A stretch of DNA of 64,000 nt from Paenibacillus sp. J45TS6. GTDB lineage: Bacteria; Bacillota; Bacilli; Paenibacillales; Paenibacillaceae. A program made the translations under genes and the position numbers. The notes under the pieces are model-generated. The model saw only the letters and a list, made by a program, of their open reading frames with translations. It was not told the DNA's origin and did no database searches. The stretch is from positions 1-64,000 of the forward strand of contig NZ_BOSJ01000002.1 of the NCBI RefSeq assembly GCF_018403285.1, given 5' to 3'. Shown here in pieces: positions 48,547-58,586 of the stretch (the first letter of the stretch is position 1; each line of letters starts with the position of its first letter).

Positions 48547-48786
48547 TGTTGATAACTTTTTGAAAATCCATTGTTTTTTTGTTTTCTATTCACAAATTGG
48601 TATTGGATTCGTGGAAAAACAGGATTGACTGTGGGTAATGTGCATAGAATTGTGCATAAACACGAAATTACTAATATCATTTTGCGATGAGTCTGTGAAT
48701 AACACAATGTTATGCACAAAATGGGTATAACATTGTGAATGACTTTCTTTTTACTTCTCCATTCTTCTATTCACACCTGTGGATGA
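48547..48786. promoter_or_regulatory. Cluster of DnaA-box-like 9-mers
   Basis: Ten words close to the DnaA box TTATCCACA lie in 240 bp. Three match TTWTNCACA exactly: TTATGCACA (minus, 48651-48659), TTATTCACA (minus, 48694-48702) and TTATGCACA (plus, 48710-48718). One-to-two-base variants: 48547-48555 and 48630-48638, 48639-48647, 48734-48742, 48778-48786 on the minus strand; CTATTCACA at 48586-48594 and 48767-48775 on the plus. The stretch has no gene, so this accounts for most of the 48392-48889 spacer. DnaA-box clusters outside oriC control initiation in B. subtilis; no dnaA or dnaN is in the window. Confidence 0.6.
48703..48737. promoter_or_regulatory. Inverted repeat CACAATGTTAT-N13-ATAACATTGTG
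   Basis: Perfect 11-bp arms (48703-48713 and 48727-48737). The half-site equals that near 48412-48431 before yhbD, about 300 bp away, and partly overlaps one DnaA-box-like word. It lies between yhbD and the esterase gene, so it could serve either. Confidence 0.55.
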
Positions 48787-48889
48787 AGTCTCTTCGATGC
48801 TTTATTTAGTGGCGATGATCCACCGACTTTCGTTATACTAGATGAGTATCAATGATGCTTTATCTTACATAGGGAGGGATTTTCCGATT

Positions 48890-49666
48890 ATGGCACTTAT
48901 GCAATGTCATTTCTATTCAGAAGTACTCGGTATGAATACGACGATGCACGTTATTTTACCTCAGCAAACCGCTACACAGATTGGTGTCGATACCAAACAA
49001 AGCAATGGACTTCATCAAACACTTTATCTTCTTCATGGTCTATCTGACGATGACTCGATTTGGCTTCGCCGTACTGCCATTGAACGCTACGCATCAGCTT
49101 ACGGAATTGCTGTCGTTATGCCTAACGCACATCGCAGCTTCTATACCGATATGGCAGAAGGAAGCGCTTATTTTAAGTACATATCAGAAGAAGTGCCCAC
49201 TCTAGCCCGTTCTTTCTTCCCTCTATCTGCTGCACGTGAGGATAACTTTGTGGCTGGATTGTCCATGGGCGGATATGGCGCAATGAAGATCGCCTTAAGC
49301 AAGCCTGAATCCTATGCCGCTGCAGCAAGCCTGTCAGGAGCACTTGATATGGCAAATCATCTAGATCGGATGAATGAACCTGCGCAAGCGAATACCGAAT
49401 TCAGACGGATTTTTGGTGACCATGTGACAGATACCGAGAATGATTTGATGTGGCTATTAAAACAATGTGAACAAAAGGATGGCCCTAAACCGAAGCTGTT
49501 CCAATGTTGCGGAACAGAAGACTTTTTATATGAGGATAATCTTCGTTTCCGCTCAGCCGCGGAACAAACACGACTGGATTTCACCTACATGGAAGGACCC
49601 GGCGAACACGAATGGGGTTATTGGGATGCCCGCATTCAGGATGTGCTGAAGTGGCTTCCTCTCTAA
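48890..49666 (+). CDS. Alpha/beta-hydrolase esterase (tributyrin esterase / FrmB-like)
   Basis: 258 aa cytoplasmic serine esterase of the esterase-D family. The oxyanion region [17 protein letters not shown] is at about 45-61, the nucleophile elbow GLSMGG at about 120 and the catalytic His in GEHEWGYWD near the C terminus. Relatives hydrolyse short acyl esters (EstA) or S-formylglutathione; the natural substrate is not known. The conserved core begins [15 protein letters not shown], so ATG at 48890 is chosen (GGAGGG 11 nt upstream); an ATG at 48842 has no Shine-Dalgarno. Single-gene unit. Confidence 0.88.
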   Translation: MALMQCHFYSEVLGMNTTMHVILPQQTATQIGVDTKQSNGLHQTLYLLHGLSDDDSIWLRRTAIERYASAYGIAVVMPNAHRSFYTDMAEGSAYFKYISEEVPTLARSFFPLSAAREDNFVAGLSMGGYGAMKIALSKPESYAAAASLSGALDMANHLDRMNEPAQANTEFRRIFGDHVTDTENDLMWLLKQCEQKDGPKPKLFQCCGTEDFLYEDNLRFRSAAEQTRLDFTYMEGPGEHEWGYWDARIQDVLKWLPL

Positions 49667-49763
49667 GTCTCCTTTATTATATAATGGACAAACTAGCTGT
49701 CTTTTAGTTGTAATTTAGTTATCTCTTAGTAGTTATCTGATAGCTATATTTTTATTGATGTAT

Positions 49764-49794
49764 AAAAAAGAGCAGCCACCGGGCTGCTCTTTAT
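49764..49794 (+). terminator. Bidirectional terminator, esterase gene / argH
   Basis: Stem AAAGAGCAGCC/GGCTGCTCTTT with a short CACCG-type loop and T-rich flank on the minus side (T6) and TTTATCTTT on the plus. It lies between converging genes. Confidence 0.88.
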
Positions 49795-49878
49795 CTTTGA
49801 TATTTGCGTATAACTCGCTCTTGTGAAAACATTTCTAGTGAGTTAGATCTATTTTTAAAAATGGGTAGCTAAGATTGC

Positions 49879-51288
49879 TTACGCTTCTGCATGCTCAACA
49901 AGCCACTGATCTGTAAGCCGCATGATTGCTTCACTCCGTTTGATCGCATCGCATACTTGTTCAGTGGCAGTTCCCCCGTAGACATTCCGTGCATTCACGA
50001 CCGCTTCCGGCTGAAGTACAGCGTAAATATCCTCATCAAACAGCTCTGAGAATTGGGTGAATTCATCTAGAGACAGATCCAGCAAGTATTTCCCGTTCTG
50101 AATACAATAAAGAACCGTTTTGCCAATAACTTCGTGCGCCTGACGGAAAGGCAGTCCTTTGTTAACGAGGAAATCTGCGATATCTGTAGCATTAGAGAAA
50201 TCTTTATTCACCGCTTCACGCATACGATCTTTGTTCACCTTCATGGTAGCAATCATTGGAGCAAACAACTGCAAAGCCCCTTCGAGTGTCGCTACTGTAT
50301 CGAACATGCCTTCCTTATCCTCCTGCATATCTTTGTTATAAGCAAGCGGCAAGGATTTAAGAACCGTAAGCAGACCTATGAGATTTCCATAGACACGGCC
50401 TGTTTTACCGCGAACTAGTTCCGGTACATCCGGGTTTTTCTTCTGCGGCATAATACTGCTTCCCGTACAGAAGGCATCATCCAGTTCTACGAAACTAAAC
50501 TCCGTACTGCTCCACAGCACAAGTTCTTCACTAAGACGGGACAAGTGCATCATGATCAGGGAGGCATCTGCAAGGAATTCAACGATAAAATCACGATCAC
50601 TCACTGCATCAAGACTATTCTCGTATACACGATCAAATTGCAGCTGTTCTGCTACAAAATGACGATCAATGGGAAACGTTGTCCCTGCAAGTGCTCCTGC
50701 ACCAAGCGGAAGAACATTGATTCGTTTGTAACTGTCCATCAGTCTCTCTGCATCCCGCTGGAACATCGACACATAAGCCATTAGATGATGAGCAAACAGG
50801 ATCGGCTGCGCTCTTTGCAAATGGGTATATCCTGGCACAATGGTATCCACGTTATCTCTCGCTTGCCCAATAAGTGCTTCTTGCAGCGTATGGAGCATAC
50901 CGACAATTTCAATAACCCGGGCACGCAAGTATAAATGCATATCCGTTGCTACCTGATCGTTCCGACTACGACCTGTATGTAATTTGCCGCCTACTGGACC
51001 AATCTGATCAATTAAGTTCTTCTCAATATTCATGTGGATATCTTCATCCGATACGGAAAATTCGATCTCACCTGCACGAATTTTACCAAGTACCGACTGC
51101 AACCCTTCTTTAATCGTCTCCACATCTTCCTGAGGTAAAATGCCACACTTCCCTAGCATACTCACATGAGCCAGACTGCCCTGAATGTCCTCTTCTGCTA
51201 GTGCTTTGTCAAAGTTAATCGATGCTGTATATTCTTCTACCAGATGATTCGTTTGTTTCGTGAAACGCCCGCCCCATAGTTTACTCAT
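49879..51288 (-). CDS. argH: Argininosuccinate lyase ArgH
   Basis: Final step of arginine synthesis: splits argininosuccinate into arginine and fumarate. 469 aa, normal. The fumarase/aspartase-superfamily signature [12 protein letters not shown] is near 280-291; [20 protein letters not shown] and [11 protein letters not shown] are the other conserved blocks. GGGAGG is 7 nt before ATG. Last of the argG-argH pair, 93 bp after argG. Confidence 0.97.
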   Translation of the reverse strand: MSKLWGGRFTKQTNHLVEEYTASINFDKALAEEDIQGSLAHVSMLGKCGILPQEDVETIKEGLQSVLGKIRAGEIEFSVSDEDIHMNIEKNLIDQIGPVGGKLHTGRSRNDQVATDMHLYLRARVIEIVGMLHTLQEALIGQARDNVDTIVPGYTHLQRAQPILFAHHLMAYVSMFQRDAERLMDSYKRINVLPLGAGALAGTTFPIDRHFVAEQLQFDRVYENSLDAVSDRDFIVEFLADASLIMMHLSRLSEELVLWSSTEFSFVELDDAFCTGSSIMPQKKNPDVPELVRGKTGRVYGNLIGLLTVLKSLPLAYNKDMQEDKEGMFDTVATLEGALQLFAPMIATMKVNKDRMREAVNKDFSNATDIADFLVNKGLPFRQAHEVIGKTVLYCIQNGKYLLDLSLDEFTQFSELFDEDIYAVLQPEAVVNARNVYGGTATEQVCDAIKRSEAIMRLTDQWLVEHAEA

Positions 51289-51381
51289 GTCGCTGCCTCC
51301 CTTTCACCTCTCATGGACAAAGACCGCCCCTATTACTTATCAAGGAACGGCCTTTCGTCTCCTTACCCTTTACAGCTGCTT

Positions 51382-52614
51382 TTATTGATTCTGAGCTACT
51401 CCGGAACCTACTTTTAGTCTCAACGCGTTCAGACGGATAAAACCTGTAGCATCTCCTTGATCGTACGCTTGTGTTGGATCTGCTTCCATCGTAGCAATGT
51501 CAGGATTATATAAGCTGACCGGGCTTTTCACTCCCGCGCCAATCACGTTTCCTTTGTATAACTTCACACGAACCGTTCCGGTTACGTTCTTCTGACTCTC
51601 TGTAACGAGTGCTTGAAGAGCAAGACGTTCTGGAGCAAACCAGAATCCGTTATATACGAGCGTGCTGTAACGAGTAATTAGACTGTCGCGCAGGTTCATC
51701 ACTTCACGGTCCATCGTGATGGACTCCATTTTGCGATGTGCTGTAAATAGAATGGTTCCTCCTGGTGTTTCATACACGCCGCGGCTCTTCATGCCGACAA
51801 AACGGTTCTCCACCATATCCACACGGCCAATTCCATGTTTGCCGCCCAGTTCATTCAGTTTCTCCATCACTTCCAGCGGGCTAAGTTTCTCACCATTCAA
51901 AGCAACACAGTCACCTTTATAAAATTCAAGCTCTAGATATTCTGCTTCATTCGGTGCATCCTCAGGATCATTACTCAGTAAGTACATTTCTTTGTTCTCA
52001 GGAGTGGTTGCATCAAACCAAGGATCTTCAAGGACACCACTTTCATAACTGATATGTAGTAAGTTACGGTCTGTAGAGTATGGTTTTGCTGCGGATGCGG
52101 TTACAGGAATTCCATGTTTTTCAGCATAGGCAATCATCTCTGCACGTCCAGGGAACTGATTCCGGAACTCTTCCAGTCTCCATGGAGCAATAACTGCAAT
52201 ATCCGGTGTAAGTGCAGCCGCGTTCAGCTCAAACCGAACTTGGTCATTACCTTTACCCGTTGCTCCGTGAGCAATAGCGGTCGCTCCTTCAGCGATAGCG
52301 ATATCCACCATCCGTTTTGCAATCAGGGGACGAGCAATACTGGTACCGAGCAGATATTGTCCTTCATACATTGCCCCTGCCTGGAACATTGGGTAGATGA
52401 AGTCTTTTGCAAACTCTTCGCGAAGGTCGTCAATGTATACTTTGGATGCCCCTGTAGCGAGTGCTTTTTCCTCTAGGCCATCAAGTTCGTCTTTTTGTCC
52501 GATATCTGCGGTAAAGGCGATGATTTCTGCGTCATATGTTTCTTTCAGCCATTTTAGAATGACGGATGTATCTAGTCCGCCGGAATAGGCTAATACGATT
52601 TTCTCTTTTGCCAT
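51382..52614 (-). CDS. argG: Argininosuccinate synthase ArgG
   Basis: Condenses citrulline and aspartate with ATP. 410 aa. The P-loop [10 protein letters not shown] is at about 9-18, with [13 protein letters not shown] near 115 and the Y-rich [12 protein letters not shown] and [11 protein letters not shown] blocks typical of the class. GAGGAGG is 8 nt before ATG. It is separated from argF by 387 bp and probably has its own promoter. Confidence 0.97.
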   Translation of the reverse strand: MAKEKIVLAYSGGLDTSVILKWLKETYDAEIIAFTADIGQKDELDGLEEKALATGASKVYIDDLREEFAKDFIYPMFQAGAMYEGQYLLGTSIARPLIAKRMVDIAIAEGATAIAHGATGKGNDQVRFELNAAALTPDIAVIAPWRLEEFRNQFPGRAEMIAYAEKHGIPVTASAAKPYSTDRNLLHISYESGVLEDPWFDATTPENKEMYLLSNDPEDAPNEAEYLELEFYKGDCVALNGEKLSPLEVMEKLNELGGKHGIGRVDMVENRFVGMKSRGVYETPGGTILFTAHRKMESITMDREVMNLRDSLITRYSTLVYNGFWFAPERLALQALVTESQKNVTGTVRVKLYKGNVIGAGVKSPVSLYNPDIATMEADPTQAYDQGDATGFIRLNALRLKVGSGVAQNQ

Positions 52615-53001
52615 GTTGTTTCCTCCTCGTTATACGGTGGCTGGGGGCTCTTCAATGTAGTGCGGTGAGTGCTTTATGGATTGGGATCGTTATTGGACGG
52701 GATCGTTATTGACTGATTCTCTCCGGTTGTTTTGCTTCGCAAAGCCAAAAGTCGTTCATCATTCAATAACTTCACCCTGAGCAGTAGTGCATAACCTCCG
52801 ACATTAAAAACCGAACCCCTAAGCACAGGCTGCTTTGTTATCACTCGCTCACTGTGCTAAAACCCTGGAACGAATCTCTCTATCAGCTACTCTGTCATGT
52901 CTATTCCATATTCTAACATCAAACGCGATTTATTTTGTCATTTTATAAGAAAAAAGTAAGTTACTGTATTCATTAGTAGAACATCGCCTGCTCGAAAGGT
53001 T
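52615..53001 (-). other. argG leader / argF-argG spacer
   Basis: No gene. It contains a 13-bp direct repeat at 16-bp period (GGGATCGTTATTG at 52683-52695 and 52699-52711), a short hairpin from GCTTCGCAAAGC (near 52735), and the words TTACTGTATTCAT (52961-52973) near an A/T-rich stretch that could be an ArgR half-site and the promoter region. No T-box specifier, AGGGTGG-type element or terminator was found. Confidence 0.5.
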
Positions 53002-53946
53002 TTAACCCATTAGTGCGGCCATTAATGCTTTTTGTGCATGCAGGCGATTCTCTGCTTGATCAAAGATGGCGGAGTTCGGGCCGTCAATAACTCCCTCACT
53101 CACTTCTTCGCCACGGTGTGCTGGCAGGCAGTGCAAGAAGATATAATCTGGTTTTGCTCCTTTTACAAGCTCTTCATTTACCTGATAGTCAGCAAAAGCC
53201 GCTTCACGCTCTTTTTGCTCCTCTTCAAATCCCATACTTGCCCACACATCGGTGTAAATAATATCTGCATCTTGTACTGCTTCTTGCGCGCTGTTTGTTA
53301 CCACAACCTCAGCACCTGTTTCTGTAGCAATGCTCTTTGCCTGATCCACAATAGCTGCAGACGGTTCATATCCTTTCGGACTTGCCACGGATACGTGAAC
53401 ACCCAGCTTTGCTGCTCCGAGCATTAATGAATGCGCCATGTTGTTGCCATCACCGACATACGCCATTTTGAGACCTTTCAGTTTGCCCTTATGCTCAAGT
53501 ACGGTCTGGAAGTCAGCGAGTACCTGACATGGATGTGCATCATCGCTCAGTCCATTAATGACAGGGATATCCGCATACTTCGCCAGCTCCGTTATATTGC
53601 TGTGTGCAAAAGTACGAATCATAATTCCATCGAGGTAGCGGGATAGCACCTGGGCCGTATCACCAATCGTCTCACCGCGACCGAGCTGGATATCATTTTT
53701 ACTAAGGAACAGCGCATGTCCTCCGAGCTGAAACATCCCTACTTCAAAGGATACACGAGTACGTGTGGAAGACTTCTCAAAAATAAGTCCAATGGTTTTG
53801 CCCTTCAGCGGCTGATAAACCTCACCATTCTTCTGCTTTTTCTTAATATCAATGGCCAAATCCAGAAGATACTCGATCTCTTCTTTTGTGTAATCTGTAA
53901 ATTCGATAAAATCCCGGCCGTGCAAATTTAGTTTTGTAATTGCCAT
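53002..53946 (-). CDS. argF: Ornithine carbamoyltransferase ArgF
   Basis: Makes citrulline from ornithine and carbamoyl phosphate. 314 aa. Carbamoyl-phosphate binding SSTRTRVSFEVG is at about 58-69; MIRTFAHSN and HPCQVLAD (about 135-142) follow; the ornithine-binding HCLPAHRGEEVS is near 275. ATG lies one base past the argD stop, with GAGGAG 6 nt upstream inside argD. No carbamoyl-phosphate synthase genes are in the window. Confidence 0.97.
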   Translation of the reverse strand: MAITKLNLHGRDFIEFTDYTKEEIEYLLDLAIDIKKKQKNGEVYQPLKGKTIGLIFEKSSTRTRVSFEVGMFQLGGHALFLSKNDIQLGRGETIGDTAQVLSRYLDGIMIRTFAHSNITELAKYADIPVINGLSDDAHPCQVLADFQTVLEHKGKLKGLKMAYVGDGNNMAHSLMLGAAKLGVHVSVASPKGYEPSAAIVDQAKSIATETGAEVVVTNSAQEAVQDADIIYTDVWASMGFEEEQKEREAAFADYQVNEELVKGAKPDYIFLHCLPAHRGEEVSEGVIDGPNSAIFDQAENRLHAQKALMAALMG

Positions 53947-53947
53947 A

Positions 53948-55216
53948 CTATTCTCCTCCTAAGGGTGCTTTGGCAGCGACATGCTCTTCAATTAATATTG
54001 CAATCAGCGATACCGCAGTATCGATCTCTTCTTTAGTCACATATAGATTCGGAAGGAAACGGATGACGTTTGGTCCTGCTGTAACAAACAAGAATCCTTT
54101 TTTCTGTCCCGCAAGAACTATGTCACCTACGGCTTCTTTGCACTCAATGCCGACAATCAATCCTTGTCCCCGTATTTCAGTAACAAAATCTTGATCGATC
54201 AGCTTTGTACGCAGAGACTCGATTAGATAAGCGCCCATCTCCGCAGCGCGAGCGGGAAGATTATCTTCAAGAATGGTCTCTACTGTGGCAAGAACGGCAG
54301 ACATAGCAAGCGGAGTTCCTCCAAAAGTCGTAGCATGACTGCCCGCTGTGAACGCTTCACGCAGGTATCCCTTACCAAGCATCGCTCCCACAGGGAAGCC
54401 GCTCGCTATTCCTTTTGCTACAGTGAAAATATCCGGTTCAATACCGTAATGTTCGTGTCCGAACAATTTTCCTGTCCGGCCCATTCCCGTCTGAACTTCA
54501 TCCATAATAAGCAGCAGTCCATGTTCCTCACACAGTGCTTTAACCTCTGCCAAGAAAGCAGGTTCTACGATGTGAATGCCGCCTTCTGCCTGAATCATCT
54601 CAAGCATAATGGCTGCTGTATGCGGCCCAATCGCTTCTTTCAGCGCTGGAATATCGTGTAGAGGTACGTGAACAAATCCCTCAGGAAGAGGAAGAAATCC
54701 TTCTTTTACCTTATCTTGGCCCGTTGCCGTCAGCGTAGCCAGTGTGCGTCCGTGGAAAGACTGCTTGAAAGTGATAATTTCATAACGACCGTTACCCAGT
54801 ACTTTTTGCTGATATCTTCTCGCCAGTTTAATAGCCGCTTCGTTCGCCTCAGCACCGCTGTTGCAGAAAAATACAGCATCTGCACAAGTGTTCGCCGTAA
54901 GCAGCGCAGCCGCTTTCTCTTGAGCAGGGATATGAAACAGATTCGATACATGCCACAATTCATCCAGCTGATCTTTTACTTTGGCAATAACTCGGTCTGG
55001 CGCATGTCCTAGATTCGTCACGGCGAGTCCGCTCATGAAATCAAGATATTGATTACCCTTATCATCCCACAAATAACTTCCTTTTCCTTTCACAAGGCTT
55101 ATCGGATAACGAGCATAGGTTGGAAAAAGGGAACTCTCCGTAGTCGTAGTCGCTATCGCCTGCTGTTCCGTGTGTGATTCCTTTACAGGCTGCTGAGATG
55201 AATTGGTAATCGTCAA
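53948..55216 (-). CDS. argD: Acetylornithine aminotransferase ArgD
   Basis: PLP-dependent conversion of N-acetylglutamate semialdehyde to N-acetylornithine. 422 aa. Class-III aminotransferase blocks: FCNSGAEANEAAIKLAR, FHGRTLATLTATG, LIMDEVQTGMGRTGK and the PLP-Lys site FTVAKGIASGFP. The N terminus carries about 25 extra polar residues before the usual core (LFPTYARYPISLVKG). The start is TTG at 55216, with AGGAGAG 8 nt upstream. Third-from-last gene of argCJBDF. Confidence 0.95.
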   Translation of the reverse strand: MTITNSSQQPVKESHTEQQAIATTTTESSLFPTYARYPISLVKGKGSYLWDDKGNQYLDFMSGLAVTNLGHAPDRVIAKVKDQLDELWHVSNLFHIPAQEKAAALLTANTCADAVFFCNSGAEANEAAIKLARRYQQKVLGNGRYEIITFKQSFHGRTLATLTATGQDKVKEGFLPLPEGFVHVPLHDIPALKEAIGPHTAAIMLEMIQAEGGIHIVEPAFLAEVKALCEEHGLLLIMDEVQTGMGRTGKLFGHEHYGIEPDIFTVAKGIASGFPVGAMLGKGYLREAFTAGSHATTFGGTPLAMSAVLATVETILEDNLPARAAEMGAYLIESLRTKLIDQDFVTEIRGQGLIVGIECKEAVGDIVLAGQKKGFLFVTAGPNVIRFLPNLYVTKEEIDTAVSLIAILIEEHVAAKAPLGGE

Positions 55217-55284
55217 TTATTTCACTCTCCTATCCATGAATACGCGTATACTGCGTCTACTTACTTATTTAGAAGTCCTATGAA

Positions 55285-56121
55285 TTACATCCGTACAATT
55301 CGAGTGCCGATCACTTCACCTTGAAGTACTCTGCTGAGCACGCTTGGCTCACTTCCATCGACGATAATAACTTCCTTCACTTTCCCCTGAATACATTCAA
55401 TGGCTGCTTTTACTTTGGGAATCATGCCTCCATAAATTTCGCCGGTCTGAATCATATCCTGTATCTCTTGCACCGCTACGGTACCCAGCACTTTTTTCAC
55501 ACCATTCACATTCTTCATAATTCCCGGCACATCGGTAACCACAATTAATCGGCTCGCCCCGAGGTGTGAAGCAACTGCTCCTGCCGCTGTGTCTGCGTTG
55601 ATGTTATAGCGTTGTCCAGCCCCATCTATTCCAATCGGAGCAATGATCGGCATATATCCCATATCCAGCACCCCTTGAATAATAGAAGCTTCTATTCGGG
55701 TGACATCTCCTACATGACCTACTTCTGCATGGTTACTGACGGGTTTCGCTTGAATGAGTCCACCATCCACCCCTGAGAGGCCCAGTGCTTTACCGCCAGA
55801 AGACTCGATTCGCCGTACGATCTGCTTGTTAATGCTGCCGGCAAGTACCATCTCTACAACATCAAGAACGGGTTCGGTCGTTTTACGAAGTCCGTTCACA
55901 AATTCGGTCTCAATCCCCAGCTTCGCCAGGTTCTCAGATATTGCAGGACCGCCGCCATGAACAATGACAGGCTGCATCCCTTCTACTTGGAGCTTCTGCA
56001 GGTCTTCAAAAAAAGCATCCGGAAGCGCAGCAAGTGTGCTGCCTCCGCATTTCATAACAAAGGTGCTGATATCTTTTTGCGCCTCGTTCTTCTTTTTCAA
56101 AGTGTCTTGTGTTATCATCAT
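55285..56121 (-). CDS. argB: Acetylglutamate kinase ArgB
   Basis: Phosphorylates N-acetylglutamate. 278 aa amino-acid kinase fold. KCGGS at about 24-28 binds phosphate; IVHGGGPAISE (about 53-63) and the NADTAAGAVASHLGASRLIVVTDV region (about 175-198) are family signatures. Missing the extra N-terminal helix of Arg-inhibited hexameric forms as far as can be judged, so feedback may act at ArgJ instead (inference). Start: the first of two adjacent ATGs, with GAGG just upstream. Confidence 0.96.
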   Translation of the reverse strand: MMITQDTLKKKNEAQKDISTFVMKCGGSTLAALPDAFFEDLQKLQVEGMQPVIVHGGGPAISENLAKLGIETEFVNGLRKTTEPVLDVVEMVLAGSINKQIVRRIESSGGKALGLSGVDGGLIQAKPVSNHAEVGHVGDVTRIEASIIQGVLDMGYMPIIAPIGIDGAGQRYNINADTAAGAVASHLGASRLIVVTDVPGIMKNVNGVKKVLGTVAVQEIQDMIQTGEIYGGMIPKVKAAIECIQGKVKEVIIVDGSEPSVLSRVLQGEVIGTRIVRM

Positions 56122-56166
56122 GCCTCTATCCCCTTCCTCGTAACAAAAGTAGCGGACAGCCCTCTC

Positions 56167-57402
56167 TTACGTCCGGTAGGCCGCATTAATTCGAACATAA
56201 TCGTAAGTCAGATCACAGCCCCACGCGGTTGCGTTCCCGCTTCCTCCATGCAGATCCACATGAATCTGAACTGAATCTCCTTGCAGATAACGCAGAGCTT
56301 CTTCTTCATCAAAAGCAACCGGACGTGATCCCGATAACACTAAAATAGATCCAAGCTTCACATCCACCTGATCGGGCTGAACGGGTTCTCCTGCACGACC
56401 TACAGCAGCAATGATCCGTCCCCAATTCGCATCCGCTCCAAACATCGCCGATTTTACGAGACTCGAACCGATGACCGTCTTCGCGATGGCTCTTGCTGAA
56501 TCATCCGATACCGCACCCGCGATATTTACCTCAACGAGCTTGGTTGCTCCTTCTCCGTCTCTTGCAATCGCCTTAGCAAGCACTTCACACACATAGTTGA
56601 ATGCTGCTGCGAAGTTCTCCCAATCCTTATGTCCCGGATGCAAAGTCTCATTGCCTGCAAGCCCGCTTGCCATCGCAATAAGCATGTCATTTGTACTTGT
56701 GTCACCATCTACGGTAATCATGTTAAATGTAGCATCGGTTGATTTTCCGAGCAGACCTTGAAGCGCAGCCCGATCCACCTGTGCATCGCATGTCACAAAG
56801 GCAAGCATGGTCGCCATATTGGGATGAATCATCCCGGAACCTTTCGCAGCCCCTGCAATCATCACTTCTTTTCCATCTATAAAAGTACGGACGCAGATTT
56901 CCTTCTTCACTAGATCCGTTGTCAGGATCGCTTGGGAAAAATCACTTGCTTCTTGTTTTCCTGAACCTACTCTTGCAGGTAATCCCTTAATCCCGGCATG
57001 CACCTTTTCCATATTAAGCAGCTCACCGATCACGCCTGTCGATGCCACGGCTACATTCTCTACTGCAATACCCAGCTCTTTTGCCGTAGCGAGCCGCATG
57101 GCATAAGCGTCTTTTTCACCTTGCTGACCTGTTACGGCATTGGCATTCCCGCTATTTACGACAATCGCCTGCAGCTTACCGTTCTGCATACTTTCTCTAG
57201 TAACTTGAAGCGGTGCGGCTTGAAATACATTCGTCGTATACACTGCCGCTGCATCCGCTAGAACTTCACAGGTAATGACACCGAGATCATTACGATCTGT
57301 CTTTTTGAGTCCGCAATGCAGTCCCCCTGCTGCGAAACCTTTTGGTGATACGATTGATCCTTCGGGTATAACTTGAAATGCTTGATATGCAACCTGTGCC
57401 AT
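56167..57402 (-). CDS. argJ: Bifunctional ornithine acetyltransferase / N-acetylglutamate synthase ArgJ
   Basis: Recycles the acetyl group from N-acetylornithine to glutamate and may also use acetyl-CoA. 411 aa proenzyme that cuts itself before the catalytic Thr of the MATMLAF motif (near residue 195). Other blocks: SGNANAVTGQQG, AKGSGMIHPNM, TVDGDTSTNDM, and the C-terminal GRIIAAVGRAG. GAGAGG lies 2-5 nt before ATG. Follows argC by 62 bp and precedes argB by 45 bp in the classic argCJBDF order; ArgJ makes a separate argA unnecessary. Confidence 0.96.
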   Translation of the reverse strand: MAQVAYQAFQVIPEGSIVSPKGFAAGGLHCGLKKTDRNDLGVITCEVLADAAAVYTTNVFQAAPLQVTRESMQNGKLQAIVVNSGNANAVTGQQGEKDAYAMRLATAKELGIAVENVAVASTGVIGELLNMEKVHAGIKGLPARVGSGKQEASDFSQAILTTDLVKKEICVRTFIDGKEVMIAGAAKGSGMIHPNMATMLAFVTCDAQVDRAALQGLLGKSTDATFNMITVDGDTSTNDMLIAMASGLAGNETLHPGHKDWENFAAAFNYVCEVLAKAIARDGEGATKLVEVNIAGAVSDDSARAIAKTVIGSSLVKSAMFGADANWGRIIAAVGRAGEPVQPDQVDVKLGSILVLSGSRPVAFDEEEALRYLQGDSVQIHVDLHGGSGNATAWGCDLTYDYVRINAAYRT

Positions 57403-57464
57403 AACCTCTCCCCACTTCCATCCAGGTAAATAAAATCGACTGCAATACGGCTATCTCATTCGAA

Positions 57465-58514
57465 TTACGGGTATACTGGTAAAAAATTCAGTCCGGTCTG
57501 TTCATCCCAGCCCATCATCAAGTTCAAATTCTGTATCGCTTGGCCTGCGGCACCTTTTACGATGTTATCAATGACGGATATAATCGTAACCCGGCCCGTT
57601 CGCTCATCCACTGCAAAACCAATATCACAATAATTGGATGCGAATACTTCCTTTGTAGCCGGCCAAATCCCCTTTTCACGGATTCTTACAAAAGACCGGT
57701 TCTCATAATACTGCTTATAAACATCTATAAAATCTTGATCAGTATATTCGCCTTTTAGCGGAGCGTACATTGTACTCATAATTCCTCTTGTCATCGGAAC
57801 AAGATGCGTTGTAAACGTAACGGTAACCGGCTCTCCTGCTTGGTCGCTGAGGACCTGCTCAATCTCAGGAATATGCTGATGCTTATTCACTTTGTAGGCT
57901 TTAAAATTCTCATTCATTTCTGCGTAATGGGAAGATAGACTCGTTCCTCTTCCAGCACCGGATACTCCCGACTTCGCATCAATGATAATACTGCGGTGAT
58001 CAATCAGCCCTGCCTTGATTGCGGGAATCAGTCCAAGCAGCGTCGCTGTTGGATAGCATCCTGGATTGGATATAAAGGAAGCACCTGCCGCGTTCTCTCC
58101 ATAGATTTCGCTTAGACCATATACCGCCTGATCCAAATAGATATCTTCTGCCGGACTATGTTTATACCACGCTTCGTATTCCGCGCTATCTGTCAGTCTA
58201 AAATCACCCGAAAGATCAATCACTTTTAAACCTGCATCAATTAGTTGAGGAACTAGCTTCGTACTTACTCCCGATGGAGTTGCTGTGAATACGAGATCGA
58301 CCTCTTCTGCCATCTTCACGATATCAATTCCATCCAGCTTCTGATCCACAATCCCTGTCAGATGAGGAAACCCTTCAGCGATCGACACACCGCTTGTCGA
58401 AGACGAAATTACAGAAGTAATCTCTACATGGGGATGAAGATATAAAAATCGAATGAGTTCCACACCGCCATATCCAGTGGAACCTACGATTGCAACTTTG
58501 CATTTCTGAGTCAT
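57465..58514 (-). CDS. argC: N-acetyl-gamma-glutamyl-phosphate reductase ArgC
   Basis: NADPH-dependent reduction of the acyl phosphate made by ArgB. 349 aa. NADP motif STGYGGVEL is near the N terminus; TATPSGVSTKLVPQ, the catalytic Cys in SNPGCYPTATLLGL and HQHIPEIEQVL with RTGRVTIISVIDN complete the family. GGAGG lies 8 nt before ATG at 58514; the in-frame ATG at 58529 is inside that Shine-Dalgarno region. First gene of the arg operon with a promoter and a possible ArgR box upstream. Confidence 0.96.
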   Translation of the reverse strand: MTQKCKVAIVGSTGYGGVELIRFLYLHPHVEITSVISSSTSGVSIAEGFPHLTGIVDQKLDGIDIVKMAEEVDLVFTATPSGVSTKLVPQLIDAGLKVIDLSGDFRLTDSAEYEAWYKHSPAEDIYLDQAVYGLSEIYGENAAGASFISNPGCYPTATLLGLIPAIKAGLIDHRSIIIDAKSGVSGAGRGTSLSSHYAEMNENFKAYKVNKHQHIPEIEQVLSDQAGEPVTVTFTTHLVPMTRGIMSTMYAPLKGEYTDQDFIDVYKQYYENRSFVRIREKGIWPATKEVFASNYCDIGFAVDERTGRVTIISVIDNIVKGAAGQAIQNLNLMMGWDEQTGLNFLPVYP

Positions 58515-58586
58515 TGGGGTTGCCTCCATCTCATGAATAGTCTATTTTCTATGTATGTAATCCATTTATAGGTTGATCATGCTAAA

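Noticed and set aside
48534-48719. 61-codon minus-strand frame in the yhbD-esterase spacer
   Set aside because: No Shine-Dalgarno, unusual composition, and it is covered by the DnaA-box-like cluster.
48547-48786. Chromosomal origin oriC
   Set aside because: DnaA-box-like words are present, but no dnaA, dnaN, recF or clear unwinding element is beside them, so only a non-origin cluster is proposed.
52615-53001. T-box riboswitch in the argG leader
   Set aside because: No T-box sequence, specifier loop or terminator hairpin could be found.
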